A stretch of 64,000 bases of DNA from Kribbella albertanoniae. GTDB taxonomy: Bacteria; Actinomycetota; Actinomycetes; Propionibacteriales; Kribbellaceae. The notes beneath the pieces are model-generated. The model saw only the letters and a list, made by a program, of their open reading frames with translations, was not told where the DNA came from and made no database searches. The stretch lies in the NCBI RefSeq assembly GCF_004348455.1, contig NZ_SMKA01000009.1, positions 1-64,000 on the forward strand, written 5' to 3'. A program made the translations under genes and the position numbers. Each line of letters starts with the position of its first letter. Position 1 is the stretch's first letter. This document shows positions 17,538 to 26,815 of this stretch, piece after piece.

Positions 17538-18395
17538 ATGACGAGGATAGGGCGCCGTGGCGCGGGTTTGATGGCGGCGGCTGGGCTGGTTGCGGTTGTG
17601 GGGGTGACCGTCGTACGGCCGCAGTTCAGTGCGGCGGAGGCGGAGCGGCCGGCGCAGGTTTCGGTTGATGAGGTTGAAGAGCTGGAGCGGGCTGAACAGA
17701 TCCTGATCCAGCGGTGCATCGAGCGGGCCGGCTTCCAGTACATGATCGTGCCGCGGTTCGTGGACCCGGTGCCGTTCACTTTCAGCTATGTGGTGGACGA
17801 CGCTGGCTGGGCGGACAAGCACGGCTACGGTGCGGCGTTGCGTCGGCGGGCCGAGGCGAAGGTCGATCCGAATGAGCGGTACTTCCGGTCGCTCCCGCCT
17901 ACCAGGCAAGAAGCCCTGGCGACTGCCCTCAACGGACCCGAACCGGTCGGTCTGACTGCGACACTTCCCGGCGGCCAGGTCGTCCAGCACAGCGACAAGG
18001 GCTGCCAGTCCGAGGCGCAACGCGAGCTCTACGGCGACCTGCCGACCTGGTACGCCTCCACCAAGGTGATCCAGAACCTGAAGGGTCATCGGTTCGGCAT
18101 GGTGCTTGGCGATCCGCGGTATCAGGCAGCGCTGCCGGCCTGGTCTGAGTGCATGCGAGACCGGGGCTACCGGTTCACGTCACCGGATGCGGCGCGCTCC
18201 GAGAAGTTGACCCAAGTCGTCGAGCTTCGGCAGGCCGGCGCGGAGGCTCGGTGTGCGATCAGCACTGGTCTCGGCGCGCTGGTTCGGGAGCTCGACACCA
18301 GTTATGACGCGCAGTTGCGTGAGGAGCACCAGTCGCTGCTCGCCACACGCGTCGACCTGCAGCGGCGTGCCCTTCCGAAGGCGCGAGCGCTGTAA
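17538..18395 (+). CDS. Secreted hypothetical protein
   Basis: I do not recognise a named family. The 285-residue precursor starts with a basic n-region (TRIGRRG), a hydrophobic core to about residue 30 and a likely AEA cleavage region, so it is exported. The mature part is charged and has four Cys, in contexts such as RCIERAGFQYM and ECMRDRGYRF, of a kind seen in many actinobacterial secreted proteins of unknown role. GGGGAACGAG precedes the ATG. The gap of 23 nt to the next small secreted protein suggests co-expression. Confidence 0.75.
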   Translation: MTRIGRRGAGLMAAAGLVAVVGVTVVRPQFSAAEAERPAQVSVDEVEELERAEQILIQRCIERAGFQYMIVPRFVDPVPFTFSYVVDDAGWADKHGYGAALRRRAEAKVDPNERYFRSLPPTRQEALATALNGPEPVGLTATLPGGQVVQHSDKGCQSEAQRELYGDLPTWYASTKVIQNLKGHRFGMVLGDPRYQAALPAWSECMRDRGYRFTSPDAARSEKLTQVVELRQAGAEARCAISTGLGALVRELDTSYDAQLREEHQSLLATRVDLQRRALPKARAL

Positions 18396-18418
18396 ATCCA
18401 ACCCACCAAGGAGAAGAA

Positions 18419-18865
18419 ATGCGATTCATGAAGAAAGCAGTAGCGGCAGGTGCGATTCTCGTCGCCGCCATGGGTGGCGCGGTCGTGAGTCCGACCTCAG
18501 CGTCAGCAGCGGTGACCGCGCCACCGCCGGATGGGCACCTCTACGCCTGGTTGGACATCAATGCCGGTGAGTACTACCACTGCCGATGGGTGGGCAACGA
18601 CGACAACTGGACCAACTGTACGGACTGGGACGGCGTTGCGCGCAACATGCACGACAGGGCCAGCTCGGTCCAGAACAGGGGATATACGAAGGAGGTGAAC
18701 CTTTACAACGACGCCGGCCAGCGAGGCGCCTGGCGGTGCCTCAGCAGGGGAGAGTTCTGGCCGGACCTGAGGAACGTGCGCTTCAACAGAGGGAGCAGCG
18801 AAACGGGGTACAACTATCCGATGGAGAACAGAATCAGCTCACACCTGTGGGTTTCCAGCTGCTGA
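18419..18865 (+). CDS. Small secreted protein, peptidase inhibitor I36-like
   Basis: The 148-residue precursor has a clear Sec signal peptide (MRFMKKAVAAGAILVAAMGG, cleavage near ASAA). The mature 115 residues contain four Cys and a YAWLDINAGEYYHCRW repeat-like pattern and end in HLWVSSC, resembling the beta/gamma-crystallin-fold I36 peptidase inhibitors of actinomycetes. AAGGAG lies upstream of the ATG. A decayed relative ending in HKWVGSC lies at 47012-47133. Inhibitor activity is inferred from family resemblance only. Confidence 0.75.
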   Translation: MRFMKKAVAAGAILVAAMGGAVVSPTSASAAVTAPPPDGHLYAWLDINAGEYYHCRWVGNDDNWTNCTDWDGVARNMHDRASSVQNRGYTKEVNLYNDAGQRGAWRCLSRGEFWPDLRNVRFNRGSSETGYNYPMENRISSHLWVSSC

Positions 18866-18876
18866 AGCCGGTGTCG

Positions 18877-19536
18877 TCAGTTGGGTGAGACTCGGATGGA
18901 GCGGGCGGCGGTGAGGCCGAGGATGTGGCAGGCGCCGTTGTAGTCGACGTCGATGGTGCCGATGGCGTCCTGGCGGCGGTGGACCTCCAGGGCGGTGCCG
19001 ATGGTGATGCCTAGCTCGGCGAGGTGCCGCAGGAGGTCTGGGTCCTCGTCGGACACGCGGGCGACGCGGACGTGGCGGCCGGGCTCGATGGTGTCGAGGG
19101 CCGCCTGCTCCACGAGGTGGACGGTGCCGTCGGCGCGGGGGATCGGGTCGCCGTGCGGGTCGTGGTCGGGTTCACCGAGTTTCGCGGCGAGGCGGTCGGC
19201 GAAGGTGTCGGAGACTGCGTGCTCCAGTACCTCGGCCTCGTCGTGGACCTCGTCCCAGGTGTAGCCGAGGTACTCCACCAGGAACGTCTCGATCAGCCGG
19301 TGCTTCCGCACGGTGGCCAGCGCCAGTCGCTGGCCATCGTCGGTGAGCTCGATGTCGCCGTACTTGGCGTGGGTGAGCAGACCGCGCTCGGTGAGCTTGC
19401 GGACCGCGCCGGACACCGAGGAAGGTGCCAGGCCGAGCCGGGTCGCGAGGACGCCGACGGTGACCGGGCCGTCGGACCACTCGCGTGCGTTCCAGACGAC
19501 CTTGAGGTAGTTCTCAGTGACCTGTGTTTCTGCCAC
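18877..19536 (-). CDS. mntR: DtxR/MntR-family metal-dependent regulator
   Basis: The protein has an N-terminal winged helix (VTVGVLATRLGLAPSSVSGAVRKLTERGLL), a central dimerisation and metal-binding helix region with HDEAEVLEHAVSD, and a C-terminal SH3-like FeoA domain, the DtxR layout. I prefer the GTG at 19536 because GGGGAGG lies 6 nt upstream; an ATG at 19554 would overlap the permease stop by 4 nt and add six residues. It is the last gene of the importer operon, so it probably represses its own operon when Mn(II) is high, through the palindrome upstream of the binding-protein gene. Confidence 0.9.
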   Translation of the reverse strand: MAETQVTENYLKVVWNAREWSDGPVTVGVLATRLGLAPSSVSGAVRKLTERGLLTHAKYGDIELTDDGQRLALATVRKHRLIETFLVEYLGYTWDEVHDEAEVLEHAVSDTFADRLAAKLGEPDHDPHGDPIPRADGTVHLVEQAALDTIEPGRHVRVARVSDEDPDLLRHLAELGITIGTALEVHRRQDAIGTIDVDYNGACHILGLTAARSIRVSPN

Positions 19537-19550
19537 GGCTCGCCTCCCCG

Positions 19551-20420
19551 TCATCCGTTCGCGACCGCTCGCCGGGACCAGCTTGCCAGATACGTGCTGA
19601 CCAGACCCCGACGTGGCCCGAAGAGGTGGACGAGCGCGAACGTCACACCCTGGGTGACCACGACCAGCCCGCCGGACGCGGCGTCGAGCCAGTAGCTGAG
19701 ATAGATCCCGACGACCGAACTGGCCGCGGACAGGACCGGCGCGATCACCAGCATCCGCGTGAATCGGTCGGTCAACAGGTACGCCGTTGCTCCGGGAATG
19801 ATCAGCATCGCGACGACCAGGATGACGCCGACGACCTGAAGCGCGACCACTGCGGTCAGGGCGAGTACGCCGAGGAGCAGTCCGCCGAGTCGTCGCGGGG
19901 ACAGGCCGATGGCGTGCGCGTGGACCGGGTCGAACGCATAGAGCGTGAGGTCACGGCGTTTGAACAGCAGGAGTACGAGAGCCACCGCGGCCAGTACGCC
20001 GATCTGCAGCTGATCGGACTGTGAGATGCCGAGGATGTTGCCGAAGATGATGTGGTTCAGGTCGGTCTGGCTGGGGACGACCGAGATGAGGACGAGGCCG
20101 AGGGCGAACAGGGTCGTGAACACGATCCCGATCACCGCGTCCTCCTTGATCCGGCTGGTACTGCGGATCGCGCCGATCAACCCGACCGCCAGGAACCCGA
20201 AGATCACCGCGCCGACCCCGAACGGCAGGCCGAGCATGTAGGCGAGCACGACCCCTGGCAGGACGGCGTGCGACACGGCATCGCCCAGCAGGGACCAGCC
20301 GATCAGGACCAGCCAGCAGGACAGTACGGCGCAAACCACCGCTGCCACGACCGTGGTGACGAGAGCCCGCACCATGAAGTCGTAGGAGAGCGGTTCGAGC
20401 AGGAAGTCCAGAAGCGTCAT
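19551..20420 (-). CDS. Mn/Zn/Fe-type ABC transporter permease
   Basis: The 289-residue integral membrane protein has about nine hydrophobic segments and the ABC-3 (ZnuB/MntB) family pattern, including GDAVSHAVLPGVVLAY near residue 50. Its first bases overlap the ATPase gene by 4 nt. With the ATPase and the lipoprotein it forms a high-affinity divalent metal importer. Confidence 0.93.
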   Translation of the reverse strand: MTLLDFLLEPLSYDFMVRALVTTVVAAVVCAVLSCWLVLIGWSLLGDAVSHAVLPGVVLAYMLGLPFGVGAVIFGFLAVGLIGAIRSTSRIKEDAVIGIVFTTLFALGLVLISVVPSQTDLNHIIFGNILGISQSDQLQIGVLAAVALVLLLFKRRDLTLYAFDPVHAHAIGLSPRRLGGLLLGVLALTAVVALQVVGVILVVAMLIIPGATAYLLTDRFTRMLVIAPVLSAASSVVGIYLSYWLDAASGGLVVVTQGVTFALVHLFGPRRGLVSTYLASWSRRAVANG

Positions 20421-21157
20421 GACAGGGTGTCCTGTTCGAGGGGATCCAGGCCGAAGCAGCGGGCCAGGCTCTCAGGCCGCAGGGCCTCGGAAACCGAGCC
20501 TTGGAACAGGATCCGCCGCAGCAGCAGGATCGCCTCGTCGGCCAGGTCGGGCAGCGCGTGCAGGTCATGGGTGGAGACCAGGATCGTCCGCTGGTCGGCG
20601 GCCAGTTCGCGGAGCAGCCGGACGATGGTGGCTTCGGAGCGTTTGTCGACGCCGGCGAACGGCTCGTCGAGGAACATGATGCCGGCCTCCTGCGCGATGC
20701 CGCGGGCAACGAACGCCCGCCGCCGCTGGCCACCGGACAACTGCCCGATCTGCCGCTGCGTGTACTCGCTCAGCTCGACGCGGTCGAGTGCTTCCGCGAC
20801 GGCGGCTCGATCGACCCGTCCGGGTCGCCGGGTGGGTCCGAGCCGGCTGTAGCGGCCCATCATCACGACGTCGTGGACCGAGACCGGGAAGTTCCAGTCG
20901 ACGTCCTCGCTCTGCGGGACGTACGCGATCGTGCCGTGCCGCCGCGCCTCGGCCGCGGTCCGCCCGGCGATCCGGATCTCGCCCTGGTCCGGCCGGACGA
21001 TTCCCAGCATCGCCTTGAACAACGTCGACTTGCCGGACCCGTTCATCCCGATCAACCCAGTCACCCGGCCCGCTTCCAGGCGCAGGTCGACACCTTCCAG
21101 CGCGACGATCTCGCCGTACCGGACAGTGAGGCCGCTGACCTCGATTGCCGCGGTCAC
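20417..21157 (-). CDS. Metal ABC transporter ATP-binding protein
   Basis: The 246-residue ATPase has Walker A GMNGSGKST, signature LSGGQRRRA, Walker B IMFLDEPFAG and switch His in VSTHDLH. It belongs to the MntA/ZnuC subfamily. It overlaps the binding-protein gene upstream and the permease downstream by 4 nt each, fixing the operon order as lipoprotein, ATPase, permease, regulator. Confidence 0.94.
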   Translation of the reverse strand: MTAAIEVSGLTVRYGEIVALEGVDLRLEAGRVTGLIGMNGSGKSTLFKAMLGIVRPDQGEIRIAGRTAAEARRHGTIAYVPQSEDVDWNFPVSVHDVVMMGRYSRLGPTRRPGRVDRAAVAEALDRVELSEYTQRQIGQLSGGQRRRAFVARGIAQEAGIMFLDEPFAGVDKRSEATIVRLLRELAADQRTILVSTHDLHALPDLADEAILLLRRILFQGSVSEALRPESLARCFGLDPLEQDTLS

Positions 21158-22056
21158 GAGCGACCAGTCAGACCGGCGATGATCGTCGCCGCGTCGTGCC
21201 GGATGAGCTCGAGGTACGTCGGCACCGGGCCATCCGCCTCGGACAGCGAATCGACGTACAGGACACCGCCGTACTTCGCGCCGGTGGCGTCGACCACCCG
21301 CTGCATCGGCTTGTCGGACACGGTCGACTCACAGAACACCGCAGGGACCTTGCCTGCCCGGACGAACTCGATCGTGGACGAGATCTGCTGCGGGGTGGCC
21401 TGCTGCTCGGCATTGACGGGCCAGATGTACTTCTCGGTCAGGCCGGCATCCCGGGCCAGATACGAGAACGCTCCCTCGCAGGTGACCAGGGCGCGCTCGT
21501 TCTTCGGCAGTCCGGCGAGCCCGGTGACCAGTTCGTTCTGCACGTCCTGCAGTTTTGCCTGATACGCCTTGCCGTTGGCGGCGTAGTCGGCCGCGTGCGC
21601 GGGGTCGAGTTTGCTGAAGGCGGTGACGATGTTGTCGACGTACGTGCGCACGTTCAGCGGGCTCATCCAGGCGTGCGGGTTCGGCTTACCGGCGTACGCG
21701 TCCTGGGTGATGTCGAGGGGTTGGACACCGTCCGAGACCACCGCGTGCGGTGCCTTCGCGCTCTCGACGAACTTCGTGAACCACGATTCCAGATTCAGCC
21801 CGTTGTCCAGGATCAGATCGGCCTTCGAGGCCTTGGCGATATCACCCGGCGTCGGCTCGTACCCGTGAATCTCCGCGCCGACCTTGGTGATCGACTCGAC
21901 CGCCAGGTGATCACCCGCCACATTCCGCGCGATATCGGCGAGCACCGTGAATGTCGTCAGCACTACCGGTCTGCCGTCGGATCGCGCCTGGCCGGGCAGC
22001 GTGCACCCCGCCAGCAGCAGTACGGCAACCACAACCGACAGCAGCCTCGTCTTCAT
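21154..22056 (-). CDS. Mn-type metal-binding lipoprotein of ABC importer
   Basis: The 300-residue lipoprotein has a lipobox LAGC with Cys 18. Cluster A-I metal ligands can be read as H64 (IHGYEPTPGD), H128 (NPHAWMSP), E194 (TCEGAFSYLARDAG) and D269 (VDSLSE). Glu at the third position instead of His is typical of Mn(II)/Fe(II) binders (PsaA/MntC) rather than Zn binders, and there is no His-rich loop. This agrees with the MntR-like regulator in the operon. It is the first gene of the operon. Confidence 0.93.
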   Translation of the reverse strand: MKTRLLSVVVAVLLLAGCTLPGQARSDGRPVVLTTFTVLADIARNVAGDHLAVESITKVGAEIHGYEPTPGDIAKASKADLILDNGLNLESWFTKFVESAKAPHAVVSDGVQPLDITQDAYAGKPNPHAWMSPLNVRTYVDNIVTAFSKLDPAHAADYAANGKAYQAKLQDVQNELVTGLAGLPKNERALVTCEGAFSYLARDAGLTEKYIWPVNAEQQATPQQISSTIEFVRAGKVPAVFCESTVSDKPMQRVVDATGAKYGGVLYVDSLSEADGPVPTYLELIRHDAATIIAGLTGRS

Positions 22057-22062
22057 CCTCCG

Positions 22063-22091
22063 AATCTAAGAGTTCGGTCCACCGAAAACAA
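22063..22091 (-). promoter_or_regulatory. Candidate promoter with embedded MntR operator
   Basis: On the minus strand TTGTTT (22091-22086) and TAGATT (22068-22063) are separated by 17 nt and resemble -35 and -10 elements. The palindrome TTCGGT-CC-ACCGAA (22073-22086) occupies nearly the whole spacer, so a bound repressor would block RNA polymerase. It lies 7-35 bp upstream of the binding-protein start. Assignment to the co-transcribed MntR-like protein is an inference. Confidence 0.5.
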
Positions 22092-22489
22092 GTATTCCGA
22101 CCGTCGAAGAAGTCTCAGGCCGCAGGTTCCCGTGACCGCCCGGGGATCCGTGGTGACACGGATGCCCGGGCCGGCTCCGGACCGCCCCCGCCTCCAGCGC
22201 ATTTGGTCGGATATCCCCTCAAATCGCCGGTTCTCTCCTCAAGATTTCAGCGGGGAACCGACAACATGCGGGGAGATCCCCTCAAACGGCACCGGGGGCT
22301 CTGCCCGAGCCGGTACGACGTTGAGCACGGGTCAGTCATGTGCGCGCCCGGAAGGTGGTTGAGCGGTGCTCAAGGTGGGGTGGTCGGGCGGCCTTGAGCA
22401 CGGTTCAACCGTTTCCGCGGGTCTCAGGTGGTTGAGGGGTGCTCAAGGTGGCGCTGGACGACGGTCTCGGGTTCCCGGGGCGGTCGGGG
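22092..22489. other. 398-bp non-coding region with repeat elements
   Basis: No gene with coding character was found. The right third carries two copies of the dispersed hairpin repeat described separately. The left part holds two similar segments with a CCCCTCAAA core (near 22215 and 22278) and an imperfect inverted repeat CGGTT..AACCG around 22232-22264, which may be a decayed hairpin. The region separates the 5' end of the metal importer operon from the 3' end of the FG-GAP gene. Confidence 0.6.
22356..22448. repeat. Dispersed hairpin repeat, second locus (about 1.3 units, 73-bp period)
   Basis: The 19-nt arm at 22357-22375 and its inverted copy at 22392-22410 match at 17 of 19 positions, including the perfect 10-bp core GTGCTCAAGG / CCTTGAGCAC. 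A new unit begins 73 bp later at 22429 (TGGTTGAGGGGTGCTCAAGG). The same element with the same period forms the larger array at 43271-43678. It lies just beyond the 3' end of the FG-GAP gene, where the hairpin could end transcription or protect mRNA. Confidence 0.8.
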
Positions 22490-25400
22490 TCAGGGGGCGA
22501 AGAAGGCGGCTTCGGTGAGGCTGGTCCAGGTGTTGGTGGTGTTGCCGTAGCCGGTTAGGCGGAGGTAGCGGGTGGGTACGGTGCTGGGGAGGTCGTACAG
22601 CTCGGGGCCGGTGCTGTCGCCGCTGCTGGTGAAGCTTGTGGAGTCGGTCCAGGTGACGCCGTCGAGCGACAGTTGGAGGCGGAAGTCGAAGGATCGGTTG
22701 TCGCCGCCGTGCCAGGACAGTACGGCGTCGTCGACGTTCCGGACGTGTCCGAGGTCGTACTGGATCCAGACACCGTCGCCCTGAGCGGACCATCGAGTCG
22801 CCGGGTTGTTGTCGATGGTGTTGGTGGGGACGTTGCCGTCGTGGGCGCTCGCGGTGACGGCGGCGACGGGTAGTGCTGGGGCCGCGGTCTGGCGTTCCAG
22901 CAGCCAGCGTTGGCAGGGACCGTTCCAGTAGGTCCAGAGGATCAGGTCGGACAGTGCCTCTTTCCGGCAGCCGCCGACGTCCAGGGCCTTCCCGTTGATG
23001 GCGTGCAGAATGCTCCAGGTGCCGTCGTACGCTGGCTCGATCCGCCACCGCTGGCAGTCGCCGGCGGTGATGCTCGACAGGTGGACGAGGGTCGCGTTGC
23101 TGGTGGCGCAGCTCTGCGGCTCGATCGCACGGCTGCCGCCGATGTCGATGATCCGGTACATGTCATCACCGAGCGGTCGAAGCTGCCATTGCTGACAGCC
23201 GTTCTCCGCGTCCCAGGTGTTCATCCGTACGTCGGCCGCGTCGCCGGTGACGCAGTTCGTGTTCTCGATCGCTTTGCCGCCGCGCAGGGCGGTCACCTTG
23301 AACCGCCCGTCGAGTTGTGGCGTGTTGACGGCCGGTCGCAGGATCCACTCCTGATGAGCGGCCGTCCCGCAATTCTGTTGCAGGACTGGACTTCCGCTCG
23401 CCGTACTGCCATCGCGCACGGTCGCGCACCGACCGCCGTGCTTGACCCGTACGACGCTGTCGTAGCTCGTGCCTTCGACGTACTCAAGCGTCAGCTGCTG
23501 ATGAAGAACGCCCAGACACTGCTGTTGCACGAGCGGCGCTCCCTCGGACTGAGGTGGCCGACCGGCGTCCAGGCAGGTACTGCGGCCGTCGTCGCGCTCC
23601 CCATCTGCATGCGCCGGGTGCAGCATGACGTAAGGGCTGCCGATGATCGTGTCGATCTGGAACCGCTGGTGAAGCGCCCCGCTACAGGACTGCTGTTCGA
23701 TCGCAGCCCCGAGGCTCTGACTCGCACCTCGGACAGCCAGACATTGCCGGCTGTGCCGCGCGACCAGCTCGTAGCTGCGTTGCTCGATGTCGAACTTCGC
23801 GGCACTGATAGCTCCAGCAGTCGGGACGCTCCAGGACAGTTGCCGGGCACCGAAGGCGGTGCCGGTAGCGGCCAGCGTGTAGAAGTCGCGACCGCCCCCA
23901 GCCGTCGTGGCAACCAGTGTGACATCGTCCTTGCCGTCGCCGGTCACGTCACCCGTCGACAGCGTCGTCTGTGCTGCATTGAACTGTCCAGGTGCCCGCC
24001 ACCACGATTCCAAGGCGGTGCCGCCGGTACGCAACACCCGCAGTTCGAGGTCGGCCGGGCCGTGTTCGTAGCGCAGTACGACGTCGTCCTTGCCGTCGCC
24101 GTCGACATCCCCGATCGCCGGCCTGATCCGGTCCTGGCACAACCCGGTCTGGTCGAGCAACGTCTCGCCGGCCGCGGCGAACGCCGTACCGGTTGATCGG
24201 TGGACTGTCACCACGGTGCGGCAGCTGCCCGCGTCGCGGACCGAGATCAGGTCATCGTTGCCATCAGCATCGATATCGCCGAGGTGTGCGGTGCTGCGAC
24301 GCCAGACGCCAGGGGCCGATGGCAACCATTCGATCGGGGCACTGAGCTGTGGACCGGCGAAGACGAGCATGCGCCAGGTCCCGTTGCCGTTATCCACCTG
24401 TACGGCGAGGTCGTCGCGACCGTCACCGTTCACGTCACCCGCTGTCAATCGTGCCGTGCTGTGCTGCCAGCCCGTGCTGTCACTGCTCCACAGCGGAGTG
24501 GCCGAACTGTTGTAGCCGTTGCCCTCCGAACGAAGCTTGAAGAGTGCAACCCGATGACCGGCTTCGCCGCGCAGCAGGGCCAAGTCGGCGCGCCCGTCAC
24601 CGTCGAAGTCGCCCTGCGCGGTCTGCGTTCGCTGGAGCGCGAAGCCACCGTTGTTGCCGGAGTCCCAGCCGATCGTTCCGGTGGTACCCAAGCTGTTCCA
24701 GATCGCAGTCCGGCCGTCACCATGATCCAGTACGGCGGTGCTGTCGGCCCGGCCGTCGCCGTTCACGTCACCACGAACCCGGGGTACCGGATCAGGGTTG
24801 GGGAGCGCCCGCAGCGTCCGACCCGCCGAGGCCGGTCCGGTGTTGCCGGCCCGGTCGACCGCACTCGCGTAGAACTGCACAGGCAGGTCGGAAGCCATGG
24901 TCACCGGGGCCTCTGCCGTGCCGTCCGGCCGGGCCGGAACGCGGTACGGCATCCTGTCCCGGCTGAACCCGTAGACGAACTCGGCCACGTCGGTGTCACC
25001 GGCCGCCGCGCGCAACGTGATCGTCCCCATCGTTCGCGCCTTCACGACGCCCTGCCCGTCGGGATAGTCCGCGGACTGCGCTGTCGGCTGGTCGGGGCCG
25101 ACCTGGTCGATCACGAAGTAGCAGTCAGCTGTCGAAGGACCAGCAGCAAGTGGATCGCTGCTGCGTGCTCGGTAGTAATAGACGACCCCAGGGATCAGCT
25201 CACCATCGGGCACCGGTGGCCAGCTGAAAGTCGAGCCCGGCGTCGTCAAGGCTGAGTCCGCCTCGTACTCGAGCGCGCCGTTGTCAGCCCGGTACACCGA
25301 CAACTTGGTGGTCACGTTCTCGCTGTCCGGATCACCGGCGACCGCGCCGAACACGGGTTGAGTGGTGTCGATCGCGGCCGGCGAAGTCGCCGTACCGCAG

Positions 25401-26722
25401 GGGCGCGGTTGCTGAAAGCCGAGCTGTTGCGGCGGGAACGGCGCATTGTTGTACTCGACAACGATCTTGGCCGTGTCCGGGTAGAACTCCTTCCACTGAT
25501 CGCCCTCGTCCTCGTCCGGCGCCCGCAACCCCACCGTCACGTGCAGCGCCTCGTCGGTAGCCGCCTTCTGGATCATGCGCAGCAGCGACGACGAGGTGAA
25601 GCCCATGCCCATATCAGGTTTGTCGTCGTGCGCCGTGCCCTTGGCCTGCGCGAGCTTCTCCAGCCAGTGGCTGCCCGAGTTGTCCCAGGTCAGTTCGTCG
25701 GACGGGTCGATCGACTTGGTCCGCCAGAGGTCGACCGGGGTCGCGGTCTTGGTGGTCGTACGGTCCAGCACGATCTGGAACTGGGCGTTGTGCACCGTGC
25801 TTCCGGCCAGCGGTGACGTGTCGAGCTGGAAGAACGACCGGAACATGTCGCCCTTGCCAGCCCCACCCTCGGCGTACCCAGTGAGGGCCCGTTCGCGGTA
25901 GGTCGTCCAGTACGACTTGTCGTCCAGCCGCCGGTTCACTTTCGTCCAGCGGTACTGGCCCGCCGAGAACGAAGGGTCGATGTAGACCGGGTACTGCGTC
26001 TTCGGACCAGTGAGCAAGGCCAGGTCCGGTACGACGATCAGTTCCCGCGCGGAACGAGTCGTCCGCAGCATCGCCAGGTCGCGGCCGGTCCACATCGTCG
26101 GAGTCCCGGCGCTGAACACCAGCCGGCCGTTCGCGTCCTTCGCCTGGGTGGTTCCACTGGCGGTGGTCGTCAACGACAGGCCGGTACTCCGCAGCGGGAA
26201 GCGAAGCTGACGCAACGCCGGGTTCAGCGCGGCCTTACGGTTCTTCACGACCAGCACCTGGGCGAAACCGGCGGCCTGCGCCTCGATCCGCAGATCCACA
26301 CCGGGCAACACTTCTGGGTACGTCGCGATCGGTCCCGCCAACGTCGGACGCGGCAGCCGGCCCATCCAGCCGAGCGTGATCCGGTCCGCACCATCAGCCA
26401 GTTCAGCGAGTCGGTCCCCGGTTCCGCCTCCCGACAGCACCAGCTCGGACACAACAGCGACCGGCCGGACCGAACCGTCGGCACCAAAGCGCAGCGTCGT
26501 GTCGATCGGTACCCAGCCGTCATCCGTCCGCGCCCGCACCGGTACGGCGTACTGCTCCAGCGTGCGACCGCCACCCGGCTCAGCGAACACCTGCGTGGTT
26601 TCCGTCCGCAGGTGAGTCAGCTCCACCCGCTCCTGCCGCCGGTCGTCAACAACCTCCGGGTCCCGCGCAGCGGGGAGCAGACCGGCGACGAGGAGGGCCA
26701 TCAAGAGCAGGGTTTTGGGCAT
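22490..26722 (-). CDS. Large secreted FG-GAP, ricin-lectin and discoidin-domain protein
   Basis: The 1410-residue precursor starts at the ATG at 26722 with a signal peptide (KTLLLMALLVAGLLPAA). Next come a domain typical of actinobacterial wall/LamG-type proteins (about 40-240) and a DNRLRE-like beta domain (about 245-400, with YPVYIDPSFSAGQY). These are followed by a fibronectin-like linker and at least six FG-GAP/VCBS calcium repeats (about 645-980, motif DVNGDGRADxxV). The C-terminal part has ricin-type beta-trefoil repeats with QxW motifs (about 980-1270) and an F5/8 discoidin domain (about 1285-1410). It should sit outside the cell and bind glycans; no catalytic domain is visible. It is divergent from the RHS gene and may share its regulation. 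Confidence 0.85.
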   Translation of the reverse strand: MPKTLLLMALLVAGLLPAARDPEVVDDRRQERVELTHLRTETTQVFAEPGGGRTLEQYAVPVRARTDDGWVPIDTTLRFGADGSVRPVAVVSELVLSGGGTGDRLAELADGADRITLGWMGRLPRPTLAGPIATYPEVLPGVDLRIEAQAAGFAQVLVVKNRKAALNPALRQLRFPLRSTGLSLTTTASGTTQAKDANGRLVFSAGTPTMWTGRDLAMLRTTRSARELIVVPDLALLTGPKTQYPVYIDPSFSAGQYRWTKVNRRLDDKSYWTTYRERALTGYAEGGAGKGDMFRSFFQLDTSPLAGSTVHNAQFQIVLDRTTTKTATPVDLWRTKSIDPSDELTWDNSGSHWLEKLAQAKGTAHDDKPDMGMGFTSSSLLRMIQKAATDEALHVTVGLRAPDEDEGDQWKEFYPDTAKIVVEYNNAPFPPQQLGFQQPRPCGTATSPAAIDTTQPVFGAVAGDPDSENVTTKLSVYRADNGALEYEADSALTTPGSTFSWPPVPDGELIPGVVYYYRARSSDPLAAGPSTADCYFVIDQVGPDQPTAQSADYPDGQGVVKARTMGTITLRAAAGDTDVAEFVYGFSRDRMPYRVPARPDGTAEAPVTMASDLPVQFYASAVDRAGNTGPASAGRTLRALPNPDPVPRVRGDVNGDGRADSTAVLDHGDGRTAIWNSLGTTGTIGWDSGNNGGFALQRTQTAQGDFDGDGRADLALLRGEAGHRVALFKLRSEGNGYNSSATPLWSSDSTGWQHSTARLTAGDVNGDGRDDLAVQVDNGNGTWRMLVFAGPQLSAPIEWLPSAPGVWRRSTAHLGDIDADGNDDLISVRDAGSCRTVVTVHRSTGTAFAAAGETLLDQTGLCQDRIRPAIGDVDGDGKDDVVLRYEHGPADLELRVLRTGGTALESWWRAPGQFNAAQTTLSTGDVTGDGKDDVTLVATTAGGGRDFYTLAATGTAFGARQLSWSVPTAGAISAAKFDIEQRSYELVARHSRQCLAVRGASQSLGAAIEQQSCSGALHQRFQIDTIIGSPYVMLHPAHADGERDDGRSTCLDAGRPPQSEGAPLVQQQCLGVLHQQLTLEYVEGTSYDSVVRVKHGGRCATVRDGSTASGSPVLQQNCGTAAHQEWILRPAVNTPQLDGRFKVTALRGGKAIENTNCVTGDAADVRMNTWDAENGCQQWQLRPLGDDMYRIIDIGGSRAIEPQSCATSNATLVHLSSITAGDCQRWRIEPAYDGTWSILHAINGKALDVGGCRKEALSDLILWTYWNGPCQRWLLERQTAAPALPVAAVTASAHDGNVPTNTIDNNPATRWSAQGDGVWIQYDLGHVRNVDDAVLSWHGGDNRSFDFRLQLSLDGVTWTDSTSFTSSGDSTGPELYDLPSTVPTRYLRLTGYGNTTNTWTSLTEAAFFAP

Positions 26723-26781
26723 GACAGATCTCCGTCGCCGTAGGGACTGGCCCTCAACCTGACAGCACGCCGTACCGCAGG

Positions 26782-26815
26782 GCAACGCTTTACAACGTGG
26801 GTTGTAAGGCGTTGC
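26782..26815. promoter_or_regulatory. 34-bp inverted repeat between divergent FG-GAP and RHS genes
   Basis: The left arm (26782-26796) and right arm (26801-26815) are 15 bp long and match at 14 positions around a GTGG centre; the inner TTACAAC / GTTGTAA core is perfect. It lies 60 bp upstream of one gene and 65 bp upstream of the other. A divergent position argues for an operator or promoter element rather than a terminator. No regulator can be assigned, although an ArsR-like protein is encoded three genes along. Confidence 0.6.
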
